A stretch of 64,000 nucleotides of DNA. Origin: Promethearchaeota archaeon (GTDB lineage: Archaea > Asgardarchaeota > Lokiarchaeia > Sigyniarchaeales > SOKP01). Position 1 is the stretch's first letter, and every line of letters starts with the position of its first letter. Position numbers and translations under genes: made by a program. The notes below the pieces were generated by a model. The model was not told the DNA's origin and made no database searches. It saw nothing but the letters and a program-made list of their open reading frames with translations. The stretch spans positions 123,982-187,981 of the forward strand of contig JAEOUA010000006.1 in assembly GCA_016839555.1 (NCBI GenBank), in the 5' to 3' direction. Below, piece after piece: positions 17,657 through 28,700 of the stretch.

Positions 17657-19315
17657 ATGAATTCAATAGTTTTAAAAAATCAGGATATATTAATTAAAAA
17701 ATTAGGGAAGATCTTTAAATTAAAAAAGATTTCGAAATTTCTTTATAAAAAAAAAATTGGTATATTTATTCTTCTACTTCATATAAAAGCAAAAGATTGG
17801 CCATGGAAAAATCAAACTTTAAATAATGATCCAGTTAAAGAAATTCCATTATTATGGGGAATTGTTTATGCTCCAACAATAAAAAATATTGAAATTGTTT
17901 ATAGTATACATCCAATTAAATGTTTTCCAACTAATTATGAAAATAGAAATCAAAACTCAAAAAAAAATTCAATTGTTATTGAAAAAAATGATTTAGGTAC
18001 ATTGGGAGGATGTGCACGATATTATATAGAACAAAGTGATCGTAAATATGATATATTTGAAAAAAATCCATTATATTGTTCAATTTTTGGATTACCAGAT
18101 GACTGTTTTTCATTAGATTTTGAACAGAAAATGTTAGAAAAATTAAAAAATCTTAAAGAAATCACTTTTTGGTGCTATGATAAAAATGAATATATCTCTA
18201 AAAAAATTGAACCTCTTCTTAAATTAAATTATATGAAACAAAAATTCTTACCATCGGTTTATTTTCCTTTTGTTGATTCTCCTAGTAAATTTCTAAGAGG
18301 ATTATTTAAAGCTAAAGATTTGAGTTTTTTAAATAGTGAACCATGGTTCAATCAAGGATATGAACTGATAAAAAAAATGGACACAACTAAGGAGAATTCA
18401 TATAGATATGAAGAAGAGGCAATATATTTTATAAAGAAAAAATTAGTATTTGAAGCGATCAGAGAACTATTGCTATTATATAATAAAAGTTCTTTTAAAT
18501 CTTTTAAAATAGAGAAAACTCCAAAATTAATCAATAATAAAAAGGAAAAATTTGAAAAAAATCTTTTTTATTTAAAAAATAAAGTAATCAGGGATAGAAA
18601 GAATAATATAGATAATTTTATAAAATATAATAAGAATAATTTTGATTTTGAAAAATTTAAAAGATCACGATTTTTAGTTATAGATGTTGAGTATATCCAT
18701 GTAGAATATCCAAAAAAGAATTCAAATAGAACTTTTAATTTTCCGTCAATAATAACGAACATAATATGGCAAGGTGTTCGTAATGGAATAGATATAATTA
18801 TAAATGTGTTAAAGTTGCCTTGTCATTTCTGTATAGAAAAAGATTGCGATGCTTTTCAAAAAAAAATTATTAAATTTGATTGTCTAGCTTATGCAGATAA
18901 TTTATATGAAAAGCAAATAAAATTTCTGAATAATATGTTAATTCGATATGAAGGTTTTAAAATGTATTCATATGGAAAGAGTGACTTTTTTCAAATTGAA
19001 CAATTAACAAATTTTTTTACAAATTCTTGTGAAAGTCCAGAATTTCAAAGAAAAAACCGAAAGAGAGATAAACGTCTAATAGAGATTTTTGAAGATTTAG
19101 CAATAAAAGGTAAGAGTTTAAATGATGTTGAAAATGATGAAATCAAAAAAAGATTCCCAACTTGGAGGAGAAAAAAGAGTAAGATAAATGTTAATTCTAG
19201 GTTTATGACTAGATTTAATTCAAGAAACTGGGATCTTCGATATAAAGAGGCTTTGGAAGCTTGTTTAGATGACACAATCTCTGCTTTCTTATTTTTAATA
19301 ACCCAGCAGTTTTAA
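17657..19315 (+). CDS. Large protein with C-terminal DEDD-exonuclease/RNase H-like domain
   Basis: The N-terminal 330 residues are unrecognised, with a Cys/Trp-containing region and a charged helical linker. The C-terminal part begins with a strand RFLVIDVEY (a D-x-E pair, as in motif I of DEDD 3'-5' exonucleases), has a mid Asp in SYGKSDFFQIEQL, and a final LEACLDDTISAFLFL helix resembling motif III. Two internal cysteines (CHFCIEKDC) could bind metal. This supports a DnaQ/RNase H-like nuclease, but no single motif is decisive. It closes the operon that starts at 14,612. Confidence 0.5.
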   Translation: MNSIVLKNQDILIKKLGKIFKLKKISKFLYKKKIGIFILLLHIKAKDWPWKNQTLNNDPVKEIPLLWGIVYAPTIKNIEIVYSIHPIKCFPTNYENRNQNSKKNSIVIEKNDLGTLGGCARYYIEQSDRKYDIFEKNPLYCSIFGLPDDCFSLDFEQKMLEKLKNLKEITFWCYDKNEYISKKIEPLLKLNYMKQKFLPSVYFPFVDSPSKFLRGLFKAKDLSFLNSEPWFNQGYELIKKMDTTKENSYRYEEEAIYFIKKKLVFEAIRELLLLYNKSSFKSFKIEKTPKLINNKKEKFEKNLFYLKNKVIRDRKNNIDNFIKYNKNNFDFEKFKRSRFLVIDVEYIHVEYPKKNSNRTFNFPSIITNIIWQGVRNGIDIIINVLKLPCHFCIEKDCDAFQKKIIKFDCLAYADNLYEKQIKFLNNMLIRYEGFKMYSYGKSDFFQIEQLTNFFTNSCESPEFQRKNRKRDKRLIEIFEDLAIKGKSLNDVENDEIKKRFPTWRRKKSKINVNSRFMTRFNSRNWDLRYKEALEACLDDTISAFLFLITQQF

Positions 19316-19481
19316 AAAAATTGTTAAATCTATTGATAATTTCAAAACATTGAACCCAAATTTAATGTGATTTTAATTATTTTTTCAAATAATTCCCTCA
19401 CTTAACAATTAATGCTGATTTCATGTGTGATAGAAACTTAAAGATTTAATTTTTATTGATAATATTCCGTGCTATGCTCTT

Positions 19482-19727
19482 ATGTACTCTCTTGCTTCTT
19501 TATTTTTTAATAAAGTTGAAACTAAATATCATCGTGAAGATAAAATTCCTAATTATAAAGAAGAATTAAGTGAAGGTTGTCCAGGAGCTAATTTTTTTAA
19601 CAAATTTATACCAGATCAAGTGGGATTTAGACGAATAGGAACAAAAGAAGAAAATCCAAATGATTCTAAAAATGTTAGAGAGAAATTTAAGGCTATTTTT
19701 GATGATTTTAAAACTACTATAAGGTAG
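19482..19727 (+). CDS. Small ORF, probably the tail of a lost gene
   Basis: I do not recognise the 81-residue product. The frame is open and protein-like for about 20 codons before the ATG (KDLIFIDNIPCYALMYSL) without a standard start, so it may be the 3' end of a decayed gene. It sits between the radical SAM operon and the BREX-like operon. Confidence 0.35.
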   Translation: MYSLASLFFNKVETKYHREDKIPNYKEELSEGCPGANFFNKFIPDQVGFRRIGTKEENPNDSKNVREKFKAIFDDFKTTIR

Positions 19728-19910
19728 ATCTGCTTTTATATTCAATTTCCTACCAAAAAGTTTTATTAAATACTAAAGATAATTTTTTCTGTTTATTATA
19801 AAAATTTTTAAGTATTAATTTATATTTAATAGTTGTATTTACTAAATAAGTATAGTTTTCTAAAGACATTTATTAAAAATTCATTTTAAACTGTTTAAGA
19901 TAAAAAAACT

Positions 19911-20771
19911 ATGGCTAGGACAATTCAATATAATTTGAATGATGATTTCAGAAATTGTTTCAAATATTTATATGAAAAATTTGAAAAAAGAGCAAAAAAT
20001 AAAAATATAAATATTAAAAATACAAAATTCACTTATGAAGAATTGAGGGAATTAATTGACGAGTATTATTCAATGGTTAAAGATATTGAAAAAGAATCAA
20101 AAAAAGGAATTTTAAAACAATTATCAACTCTGCTTGAAGTCAAAAAAATTAATAAGAATGGAGAATCTGTTTCGTATTATTACCTTAAACCTATAACAAA
20201 TCTTTTTAGACTCTCTAATAAAAAAATTGATAATGAGATTTTATATATAGGGCTATTATATTATAGTGAAGGGTTTAGTAATGCTATTAAAATTATATAT
20301 AATTTACTTGGTCCAACTAGAAAATTAACTACAAACAAGATTAGATTTATAGGAAAAATTAAAGAAGTAATTACTAGGATCGAGAATTCTAAAAAAAAAC
20401 CATTAAGCGCCACTAGCATTAATAATATTGCAGAAAGAACAATTTCAAATTTAATTTATGTGGGATTAATCATTGATAACAAATTAGATAGAAGTTTAGA
20501 AGAGAATCAAATTAGAATCAAGAATTATTACCCCGATTTTAGAATACTATTAATTTTATATCTAAACGAATTAGAAGAAAAAAATCAAAATGCCCCTCCC
20601 TTAAATAACATAATTAATGAATACAATTTTGTTAAATTTTTTTTTCTTAATAAACAAAAACTAAAAAGAAGTTTAGAACCAGGATTTGAAAAAAATTTAT
20701 TTTTTTATCAGCAGCAAATTGGTTATGCCCTTAAAGTAAATTATGATCAATGGGAAATAAGTTTTAAATAG
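19911..20771 (+). CDS. First gene of BREX-like operon, helical protein with possible winged helix
   Basis: This 286-residue protein has no motif that I can name. It is mostly helical and basic. A segment around residues 165-195 (LSATSINNIAERTISNLIYVGLI) looks like a helix-turn-helix. In position and size it could play the part of the small BREX proteins BrxA or BrxB, but I see no specific similarity to either. The next gene begins 3 bases after its stop. The upstream region is very AT-rich, with no clear ribosome site. Confidence 0.55.
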   Translation: MARTIQYNLNDDFRNCFKYLYEKFEKRAKNKNINIKNTKFTYEELRELIDEYYSMVKDIEKESKKGILKQLSTLLEVKKINKNGESVSYYYLKPITNLFRLSNKKIDNEILYIGLLYYSEGFSNAIKIIYNLLGPTRKLTTNKIRFIGKIKEVITRIENSKKKPLSATSINNIAERTISNLIYVGLIIDNKLDRSLEENQIRIKNYYPDFRILLILYLNELEEKNQNAPPLNNIINEYNFVKFFFLNKQKLKRSLEPGFEKNLFFYQQQIGYALKVNYDQWEISFK

Positions 20772-20774
20772 ATC

Positions 20775-21446
20775 ATGACAATAACATTATTTGAAGAACA
20801 AAAGAAAGCTTTAAGAAAAATAGAAAGTGCAATTGAATCTCCAAATCGTCGTACTTTAATTTTTATTTTCGGTGAAAAAGGAGTAGGAAAGACTAAAATA
20901 GCTAAAAAATTAAAAGAAATTTATGTTGAAAATTTAAAAATTATTTCTATTAAAAATATCTTTTTAGATCAATATAGCAAATATAGTGAAGAAAAAATTC
21001 AAGAAAGATTCCTTTTAAATAATTCTCCTGAGGAATTTTTAAATAAAATAATTTCAAGAGTTAAAAATAAGAAAATTTTGATAATAGATGGACTAGAATA
21101 TTTATTGTCTAATTATTATAAAGAACTAAATTTAAATATTGAATACGAGTTTGGAAAATATTCAAATTTTAATTATAATAATTCTCTGATATGGATACTT
21201 AATAAAAATCAATTTATGAAATATAGAGATTTTTGGGATAAAAATAATTCAATACTAAATAAGAGTATAATGATTAACGTTGAACTTCCTAGCAGAGGAT
21301 CATTATATAGTTTTTTTAATAAATTTAGAATATCTGAAAATGAAAATTTAACAAATGAAGAAATCAACCAATGTCTTCAAAATAATTATTTTAATACTTT
21401 AATAAAAATAAAAATTAAGAGTTTAGATATTAATGATGAAAATTAA
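20775..21446 (+). CDS. Small P-loop ATPase (BrxD-like position)
   Basis: The 223 residues contain Walker A FGEKGVGKTK (about residues 33-42) and Walker B KILIIDGLEYLL (about 98-109). A later arginine-containing strand (ELPSRGSLYSFF) could be the sensor. It is a compact AAA/STAND-like ATPase of the kind that accompanies BrxC in some BREX types. Its end overlaps the BrxC-like gene by 14 bases (ATGATGAAAATTAA), so the two are translationally coupled. Confidence 0.7.
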   Translation: MTITLFEEQKKALRKIESAIESPNRRTLIFIFGEKGVGKTKIAKKLKEIYVENLKIISIKNIFLDQYSKYSEEKIQERFLLNNSPEEFLNKIISRVKNKKILIIDGLEYLLSNYYKELNLNIEYEFGKYSNFNYNNSLIWILNKNQFMKYRDFWDKNNSILNKSIMINVELPSRGSLYSFFNKFRISENENLTNEEINQCLQNNYFNTLIKIKIKSLDINDEN

Positions 21447-24400
21447 AGATTTAATTGGAGAAATTAGAAAATTTAGCAAAGATGTTATAGACGTGAATGA
21501 TTTTTATAGAATTAAAAAATGGAACCAAGATCAATTAATAGAATATGTAGAAAATTATGACTTAAATAGAGAGGTCATAGATATATTCATAGAGTTTTTG
21601 GATTCGATTAATAAAAGGATAAGTGATCCTACAAGAAAAGGATGCATTGATTTACAAGGCAATTTTGGTACTGGCAAATCACATATTTTTCTATTTTTTT
21701 CCTTATTATTAAGTGATAACTATAATAATCAAATTAGGGATTTTGTTGATAAAAAAATAGAAGAAATAAAAAATAAAACCTTTAGAGAGAAATTGGAAAG
21801 ATTTAAAGAACTAGAAAATCAACCCATAGATGATTCCGATTTAACTGGAACATTATTTATTCCTATAAGGTTAACAGAATTTCGAGGAATGGAATTTGAA
21901 AAAATTATCGAATTAGCAGTAACAAAGTATATTTTAAAGACACCTGATACATTGATTTCTGAAATAAAAATTATTAAACATTTTTTTGAAACAAAGCAGA
22001 AAGATGTTTGTAATGAGTATTTGGATCCAGAAGAATATGATAAATTCAAGCAAATTTATAATAAAATTGAAGAAGGCGAGGAAGTTAATTATAATATAAT
22101 AATAAATTCAGCGCGCAAAATAAATCAAGCTTTAGAAGATGCCATTAAAAGAACAACTGCTAAATCTGAAGATCCATTAGAAGATATATGTAAACATAAA
22201 AAATTAGGTAGAAAATATAAAAATATAATCTTTCTATTTGATGAATTAACTCAATGGTGGACAGATTCTACGGAAAATCTTTTAAAAATTTTACAAGGAG
22301 TTCTTGGAAAAATAAATCAATGGCCTGTTAATGAGTTATATGATGATAAAAATGATCTAATTGAAAATAATAATATAATGGCTATTTTTGCTCATCAAAA
22401 AGAAATTTTTATTGGATCAATAGGAAATACAGTTGAGAATAGATTTGAAAGAACTCTAACAATTAAGGGTGATTATATAGATAGTATTATATCTAAACGA
22501 TTTTTCTATAAAGATCAAATTAAAAAACAAGAAATTAAGAGAGTTGCAGAAAAACTATACGAAGATTTAAAACTTTTAGAAATTCCGGATGATATAATAA
22601 GAAAGATTTATTTAACAAATCTATCTCCTAAAATTACAAAAATTAAAAATATTCAAGAAAAATTTGTTGCCAATATACAATCTTTCTATCCTTTTCATCC
22701 ATATCTTTTTTCAACAATTATGAAGCAAGTAATCAATAAATATTCAACTGAGGATAGAGGATTTTTAAACTTTGTCAATGATTGCTTCACAAAATACTCG
22801 ACCCTATTAGAAAAAGAGGAAGATAATTTAATAAATATCGATAATTTTTTTGACATTTTTAATGAAATGAGACAATTATTCGTCAATAATGAAGATTTGG
22901 AAAATATCTATCATAGATTAGAAAAAGCAAGGAAAAAAAATAATCCGGAGGATATTTTTTCTGAAAAAGCTATTAAGACTTTAATTTTAAAATACCTAGG
23001 TGCCGTTGATCCTACGATATCGGAAAAAGATTTAAGAGCAATATATATTATGAATGAGAAGCAATATAAAAAAATATTAGATTTTGTAGAATTTTGCATA
23101 ATAGATGAAAATTTAAAGGATATTAATTTTAATGACAATTATATTGAACTAACATTAAGTAGAACTGAACCAATTGATATATATATACAAAAAATAAAGA
23201 AACAAATTAATGAGGAACATTGTTATAAATTTTTAAAAAAAAAACATGAAAATCTTAAACAAATAATAGATTTTTTACCTGAACAATCTAAAAATATAAG
23301 GCAAAAGAAATTAATTTTCTTTGAATATAATGATGAAATCGATACTTTAATTAAAATTATTCAAGATAAAAAAAATACAATAAATCCATTAACTGGAGAG
23401 TCTAATCAATATAAATTAAATGTTTTAGATTTAATTTATTATTTTTTGCCTCCGAAACAAAAATTTCTTTCGGATCAATTCGATCCAAAAATAGAGATCA
23501 TTAATAAAATTAAAAATGAAAACATAGCATTTATCATTTGTAAACCAATGAAGGAAATGATAAAATTTTCTAAATATAATGTAATTAGACAGAACATTAG
23601 CTTGAATATACTTAAGTGGATATTTGATAATATTAATGAAATTAAAGAAAGAAATCCAGAAAATTTATATAAAGAATATTTTCAAGAGGAAAAAATTCCT
23701 GTGCCTAATTATTCTGAAATCTCTGATGTAATTATTAATTTGTCAAATAAAAATCCCTCTATTATTGATAATCTTCAAATGCAGAATGATAATAAATTAA
23801 ATGAATTAACGGAGTTAGATAATTATGATCTAGAAGAATGGTATGATAATCACAAATGCTTTTATAAATTTGATGAAATTAAAGAGATTGTTTATAATGA
23901 TTCAAATATAAAAATTATTGAAAATGAATTAGAATCATTTAAATACCCTAAATCTATAAAATTAAGTAAGCCAATAGCAGGTACAGAATCTGATAAGATA
24001 TGGGATGCTTTGTTTAAAGAAAGAGAAGAGGTTGTTAAAACTGATTCAGCAAAATATAAACATTTAAAAATTGGTGTAGAAGATTTAAAATTATTAAAAC
24101 TTAATAGAACGCATTTTTCCCTTCAAGAAGTATCAAAAATACACCCATCATATAAAAAATTCGAAAATTTTATTGATGAATTAGATAATAAAAAGGAAAT
24201 TTTAGAATTTTGTTTTAAATTTAGAATAAATGAATATGGAATGTCGATTTATCAAAGTATTTTAGGATTATTCTATTTCCATCAAAAAGGAAAAATCAAA
24301 TTCTATGATAAAAATAATAATGCTTTAAATACCCGTAGCAAATCTGGAAATAAACCCATATTTGGTTCTACAAATTATTTCTTAAGAAAATTAGTAGACC

Positions 24401-24897
24401 AAAATGGAAAATTTGGAAAAGTTGAAATAATCTCTCCAGAAAACTGGGAATTCATAATTAATAAATTAATTTCTTTTAGAGATACAAATATTGTAAAATT
24501 TGATGAAAATTATAATGATGGATCTAAAATAGATTTAATCACTCTTAAAGAGAGTCAATCATTAGATAGAGAAAGAAAACTTTTTGAAATAATTCAAAAT
24601 CATATTTCATTAGAAAATATTGAAAGTTTAATAAATCAAATTACTGTATTTTTAGCGAAACTTGATTTAGAAAATAATGAAAGTGTTAAAAAAAAATTAA
24701 AATTGTTTCAACTTATGAATATGTTTAATCAAATTAAAGAATTAAATGAAATTGAACATCTTTATGATTTTTTATCGAATAATGATAAAAAATTTAGTAA
24801 AGTTCTTGAAAAATATAAAATCCTTAGAGACTTTTCTAAAGATAAATTAAATAAAATAGAAAATATAATAAATTTATGCCGAAATCTAAAAATATAG
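21433..24897 (+). CDS. brxC: BrxC/PglY-like large ATPase
   Basis: This 1,154-residue protein matches the BrxC/PglY architecture. Near the N-terminus is Walker A GNFGTGKSH (residues 76-84), then a long helical insertion. Walker B is IIFLFDELTQWW (Asp270, Glu271), followed by an AFAHQKE-like segment (here IFAHQKE) and a sensor Arg region (GNTVENRFERTL). The rest is a long helical and Lys/Asn-rich region. In BREX/Pgl phage defence this ATPase works with PglZ and BrxL on DNA. Length is close to typical BrxC (about 1,200). It is the third gene of the operon, with 7 bases to the next. Confidence 0.8.
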   Translation: MMKIKDLIGEIRKFSKDVIDVNDFYRIKKWNQDQLIEYVENYDLNREVIDIFIEFLDSINKRISDPTRKGCIDLQGNFGTGKSHIFLFFSLLLSDNYNNQIRDFVDKKIEEIKNKTFREKLERFKELENQPIDDSDLTGTLFIPIRLTEFRGMEFEKIIELAVTKYILKTPDTLISEIKIIKHFFETKQKDVCNEYLDPEEYDKFKQIYNKIEEGEEVNYNIIINSARKINQALEDAIKRTTAKSEDPLEDICKHKKLGRKYKNIIFLFDELTQWWTDSTENLLKILQGVLGKINQWPVNELYDDKNDLIENNNIMAIFAHQKEIFIGSIGNTVENRFERTLTIKGDYIDSIISKRFFYKDQIKKQEIKRVAEKLYEDLKLLEIPDDIIRKIYLTNLSPKITKIKNIQEKFVANIQSFYPFHPYLFSTIMKQVINKYSTEDRGFLNFVNDCFTKYSTLLEKEEDNLINIDNFFDIFNEMRQLFVNNEDLENIYHRLEKARKKNNPEDIFSEKAIKTLILKYLGAVDPTISEKDLRAIYIMNEKQYKKILDFVEFCIIDENLKDINFNDNYIELTLSRTEPIDIYIQKIKKQINEEHCYKFLKKKHENLKQIIDFLPEQSKNIRQKKLIFFEYNDEIDTLIKIIQDKKNTINPLTGESNQYKLNVLDLIYYFLPPKQKFLSDQFDPKIEIINKIKNENIAFIICKPMKEMIKFSKYNVIRQNISLNILKWIFDNINEIKERNPENLYKEYFQEEKIPVPNYSEISDVIINLSNKNPSIIDNLQMQNDNKLNELTELDNYDLEEWYDNHKCFYKFDEIKEIVYNDSNIKIIENELESFKYPKSIKLSKPIAGTESDKIWDALFKEREEVVKTDSAKYKHLKIGVEDLKLLKLNRTHFSLQEVSKIHPSYKKFENFIDELDNKKEILEFCFKFRINEYGMSIYQSILGLFYFHQKGKIKFYDKNNNALNTRSKSGNKPIFGSTNYFLRKLVDQNGKFGKVEIISPENWEFIINKLISFRDTNIVKFDENYNDGSKIDLITLKESQSLDRERKLFEIIQNHISLENIESLINQITVFLAKLDLENNESVKKKLKLFQLMNMFNQIKELNEIEHLYDFLSNNDKKFSKVLEKYKILRDFSKDKLNKIENIINLCRNLKI

Positions 24898-24904
24898 TGA
24901 TTTT

Positions 24905-25711
24905 ATGAATCGAGAACATTTATTAATATTAAAAGAAAATATATTATCTTTTTTAGAGAATGAAAATTTAGATTATTTCTGGGATGAGGAAAAGTATAAT
25001 AAGATTTTAGAGGATTTTAATCTGTTACAAAAAAATTTTATAAATTTATATACAGAAATACATAAAAAACGAAATAAAAAGTTAGAAGATCTTAGGGATA
25101 AACTAAAATCTAATATTACTTGGAATTTTCTACGTGAATTAATTGAAAAAGATACTGAACTTAAAAAATATTTTAATAAAAAATATTCTATTGATAAAAT
25201 ATCCTCCCAATTAAAAAATATTTGCAGCAAAGAAGCGAATGAGTTAAATACTATTGATCTTAGGAATTATGGATTTTGTCAAGATTGTAAAAAGAGTATA
25301 GAAGAACTCAAAAACATTATTAATTTCGATGAAGAAAAAATAAAGGAAGAATTTGAAAATAAAATAATAAAAATTATGGAATCTGAAAAAGATCAAGCAG
25401 TCTTTGGGAAAAAATTACTCGAAAAATACAACGATATAGAAGAGGTTACCAATAAAGTAAAAAAATTAAGTGATTTTTATGATAAGTTGAAAAAAGAAGA
25501 AAAAACGGATTTTCTTGAAATATTAAAAAAATTATTGGGGGAAATGAAAATAAAAGTTATAAATATAGAAACAATAATAAATTCATTAAAAGATCGGAAA
25601 ATTCAATTTCACAGTGTTGTAGAATTTTTAGATTCTTTTGAGGATGAATTTAATAAATATAAGAAAGAAAATTCAGACAAAAATATTGAATGGATTTTAA
25701 AAATAGAATAG
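24905..25711 (+). CDS. Coiled-coil protein of BREX-like operon
   Basis: The 268-residue protein is almost wholly charged helices and coiled coil (many Lys/Glu heptads), with a CQDCKK pair at about residues 126-129. I see no enzyme motif. It lies between the BrxC-like ATPase and PglZ with gaps of 7 bases on both sides, so it is probably a structural subunit or a linker between the two. In BrxC-family operons of some archaea such a gene may be split off from the ATPase C-terminus; this is a guess. Confidence 0.6.
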   Translation: MNREHLLILKENILSFLENENLDYFWDEEKYNKILEDFNLLQKNFINLYTEIHKKRNKKLEDLRDKLKSNITWNFLRELIEKDTELKKYFNKKYSIDKISSQLKNICSKEANELNTIDLRNYGFCQDCKKSIEELKNIINFDEEKIKEEFENKIIKIMESEKDQAVFGKKLLEKYNDIEEVTNKVKKLSDFYDKLKKEEKTDFLEILKKLLGEMKIKVINIETIINSLKDRKIQFHSVVEFLDSFEDEFNKYKKENSDKNIEWILKIE

Positions 25712-25718
25712 CAAAAAA

Positions 25719-28700
25719 ATGAATAATGAAGAAGAGTTTATTAGTTCAAGAATTATTAAGTCCTTAATTAATATTCGAAATAATAATATTTCGAATTATA
25801 AATCGTTTTATTTTTTAATTGAAGATAAAAATGGATTTTTAGAAGAGATTGAGATTCCGAAAAAACTTAATTATTTTAATCGAGATTTTTCTATTTATAA
25901 GATAAATTATAAAAATAGATTGGAAATAGATAAAAATAATTTATTTGAAGATATTATTAAAAATGGTTTTTGCATTATTTTATTTAAATATGGAAGAGAG
26001 AATCTAAAAAACAAATTTGAAGATTTAAATATTGATATATTAGATTTTTCAATTTTAAAATCGATTCTAGATCTATTAGATATAGAAGTGGATAAAAAAT
26101 TAGAAAGTGAAATTAATAAATATAGTCAAGATTTTGGTAAAAAAGAGTTTTTTAAGAATTATTATGAATCAATTCAATATTTTCTGAATAATTCACAAAA
26201 ATTTGATATAATTGCAAATAATAAGATAGACGATTTTTTTACTGCATTGATATTATTTTTTGGAAATAGATTTTTTTTTAGCAATTATTACAAAAAATTA
26301 ATTGGAAAATTTAGATCCGATTCAAATCGTAGAGTATTGTTCGAGACAGGAAAAGCTTATGAATTAATCGAACTAATTTTCAATTTGAAGGAAGATTATG
26401 ATTCTCAACTTATTTCAAATTGTTTTAAATTTATTAAAGAAACTAAAAATAAAGAATTCCAAGAAGTATTAAATATTGTTATACTTATTGTAAAAGATAA
26501 AAAAAATCATCAAAATTTTTTAAAACATATTTTTTTGATAAATTTATTTCAATTAAAATGTGGAAGAGGAACTTTTTCATTAAATCAGTCAGATTTAGAT
26601 TTATTTAATAGAAAGTCAGATTATACTTTGAATGAGATATTTGATACTATTAATCAATTTTGCACATTCAGTGATAATTATTTAGAATTATTATATAAAC
26701 CAGAATTCAAAGATTTTTTAAAAAAAAAATACATAAAAGATTTTGAAAAAAGTTATGAAAAAAAAGACCCTAACTTTAAAAAAAAATTTCTTGATTCCAT
26801 AACAAAAGAAAATCTATTTATACCTCAAAATGAAATATTCCTTTTTGAAAAATCCTACAATAGATGGATTGATGTTTTATTTAATGTACTTTTTGATGAT
26901 TTGATTAATGAAATTTATAAAAAAATTAAAATTAATGATTTCAATTTTGGAAATATTAGTAAAACTATAAAAGATTATCAACAAAATTTATCTTTGATGG
27001 AAAATTTCTATTATTATGAAAATCGCGATAAAACGATTATTAATAACTTACTTGATATAATGTTTTATTCGATATATATTTTTGAATCATTAAATAAAAA
27101 TAAAAATAATACTCTAGAATTTTGGATAAAAAGCAAAATTATAAACAATATTTTTAATATTGAACGTAAATATCGCGAAATTAGAAAAATCTTTGTTATG
27201 TTGGATAAAAAACATCCTTTTTATGATGTTTTAAATAGAAAATTTCATAAAAAAATACCAACATTAGATTTCATTGAATTTGTTATAAATTTTACACTAG
27301 ATAAATTCTTCTCAGTAATAAAAAAAAATTATTCTAGAGAATTATTAAATGAGCATAATAAAATAAATTTTACAAAGGATGTTTTCAGATCCTTAAATAC
27401 GGATGATAAAAAGAAAAATTTTATAGTAATTATAATTGATTGTTTGAGAATTGATTTTTGGGATTTAATTTGGAAAGATTTATTATATAAATTTAATCTA
27501 AAAAGTATTAAGAAAGAAAAAATATACTCCTTACTTCCATCGATTTCTAAAATAAGTAGAGAATCTATTTATTGTAATAACTTTGTTTCAAAAATTCTAA
27601 CAGAAAATCAGATTATAGAGTGCTTAGAGCAATTTTTCAATGAAGATCAAATAAATATTATTAAATATTCAGGAGATAAAGAAATAATTGTTGGAGATTT
27701 GCAAGAAAAATTGAAAATAAATAAAAAATTAAATTTAGTTATTTCTACATTTCCAGATATTCGGATCCATAAAATTGAGAAAGTAAAAGAATTATATAAT
27801 GAGAATAATTATAATCAAATTAAAGATGAAATAAAAGATCATATTGAATCCATCTTTAGATCTATTTTTAATGAAATAAAAGAATTAGGTCCAAAAAAAG
27901 ATGATTATGAAATATTTGTTACTTCCGACCATGGATTTATTGATTATTATAAAAAGTTAGATATTAATAATTTAAGATATCAAAATTTATCTGATGAAAA
28001 TTTAAGAAAGAGATATATTAAAGTTAATGAAAAAATACATTTGAATAATGAAAAAATTAAAAATAATATTTATTATTTAGAAATCTTTAATGATAAGAAA
28101 GATAGTTATTATCTAACTCATGGACGATATTATTTTTCAAAAGGCAAATCAAAATCCAAAACTATGCTAGGTCACGGAGGTATAAGTTTCTACGAAAATA
28201 TCGTCCCATTTTACTCTTTTAAACCAATAAAAACAACCAGATCAAAATATAAACCAAACTTGATCTGGGATTCAAAAGATCTATATTTATCTTCTGAAAA
28301 TCAATTATTATTTTCACTAATAAATGAGGATCAAAATTATTCACTAAATATCAAATCTGTAAAAATATATAACAGTAATAATATATTAATTTTTAATAAA
28401 GAATTTTCAGAGGAAGAAGGTATATTACCATCTTTAGATACTTCTCAAAAATATAAATTTCATTATATGAGTAATAATGAAAGATTTGAATTAAAGTTTG
28501 AAATTCTTTATAGTTTTGTAAATTTTGAGGGTAATGAAACTGATACTGAACTTGAAGCGGGGTCCAAAAAATTTGATCAAATAATAGTAAAAAATCCAGA
28601 AGTTCAATTAGAACAAAACTTAGATAATGATATAATAAAAGGAAAAACTTACAATTTTACAATTAGAATTAGAAATCCTAATCCATTCAAAATAAGTAAT

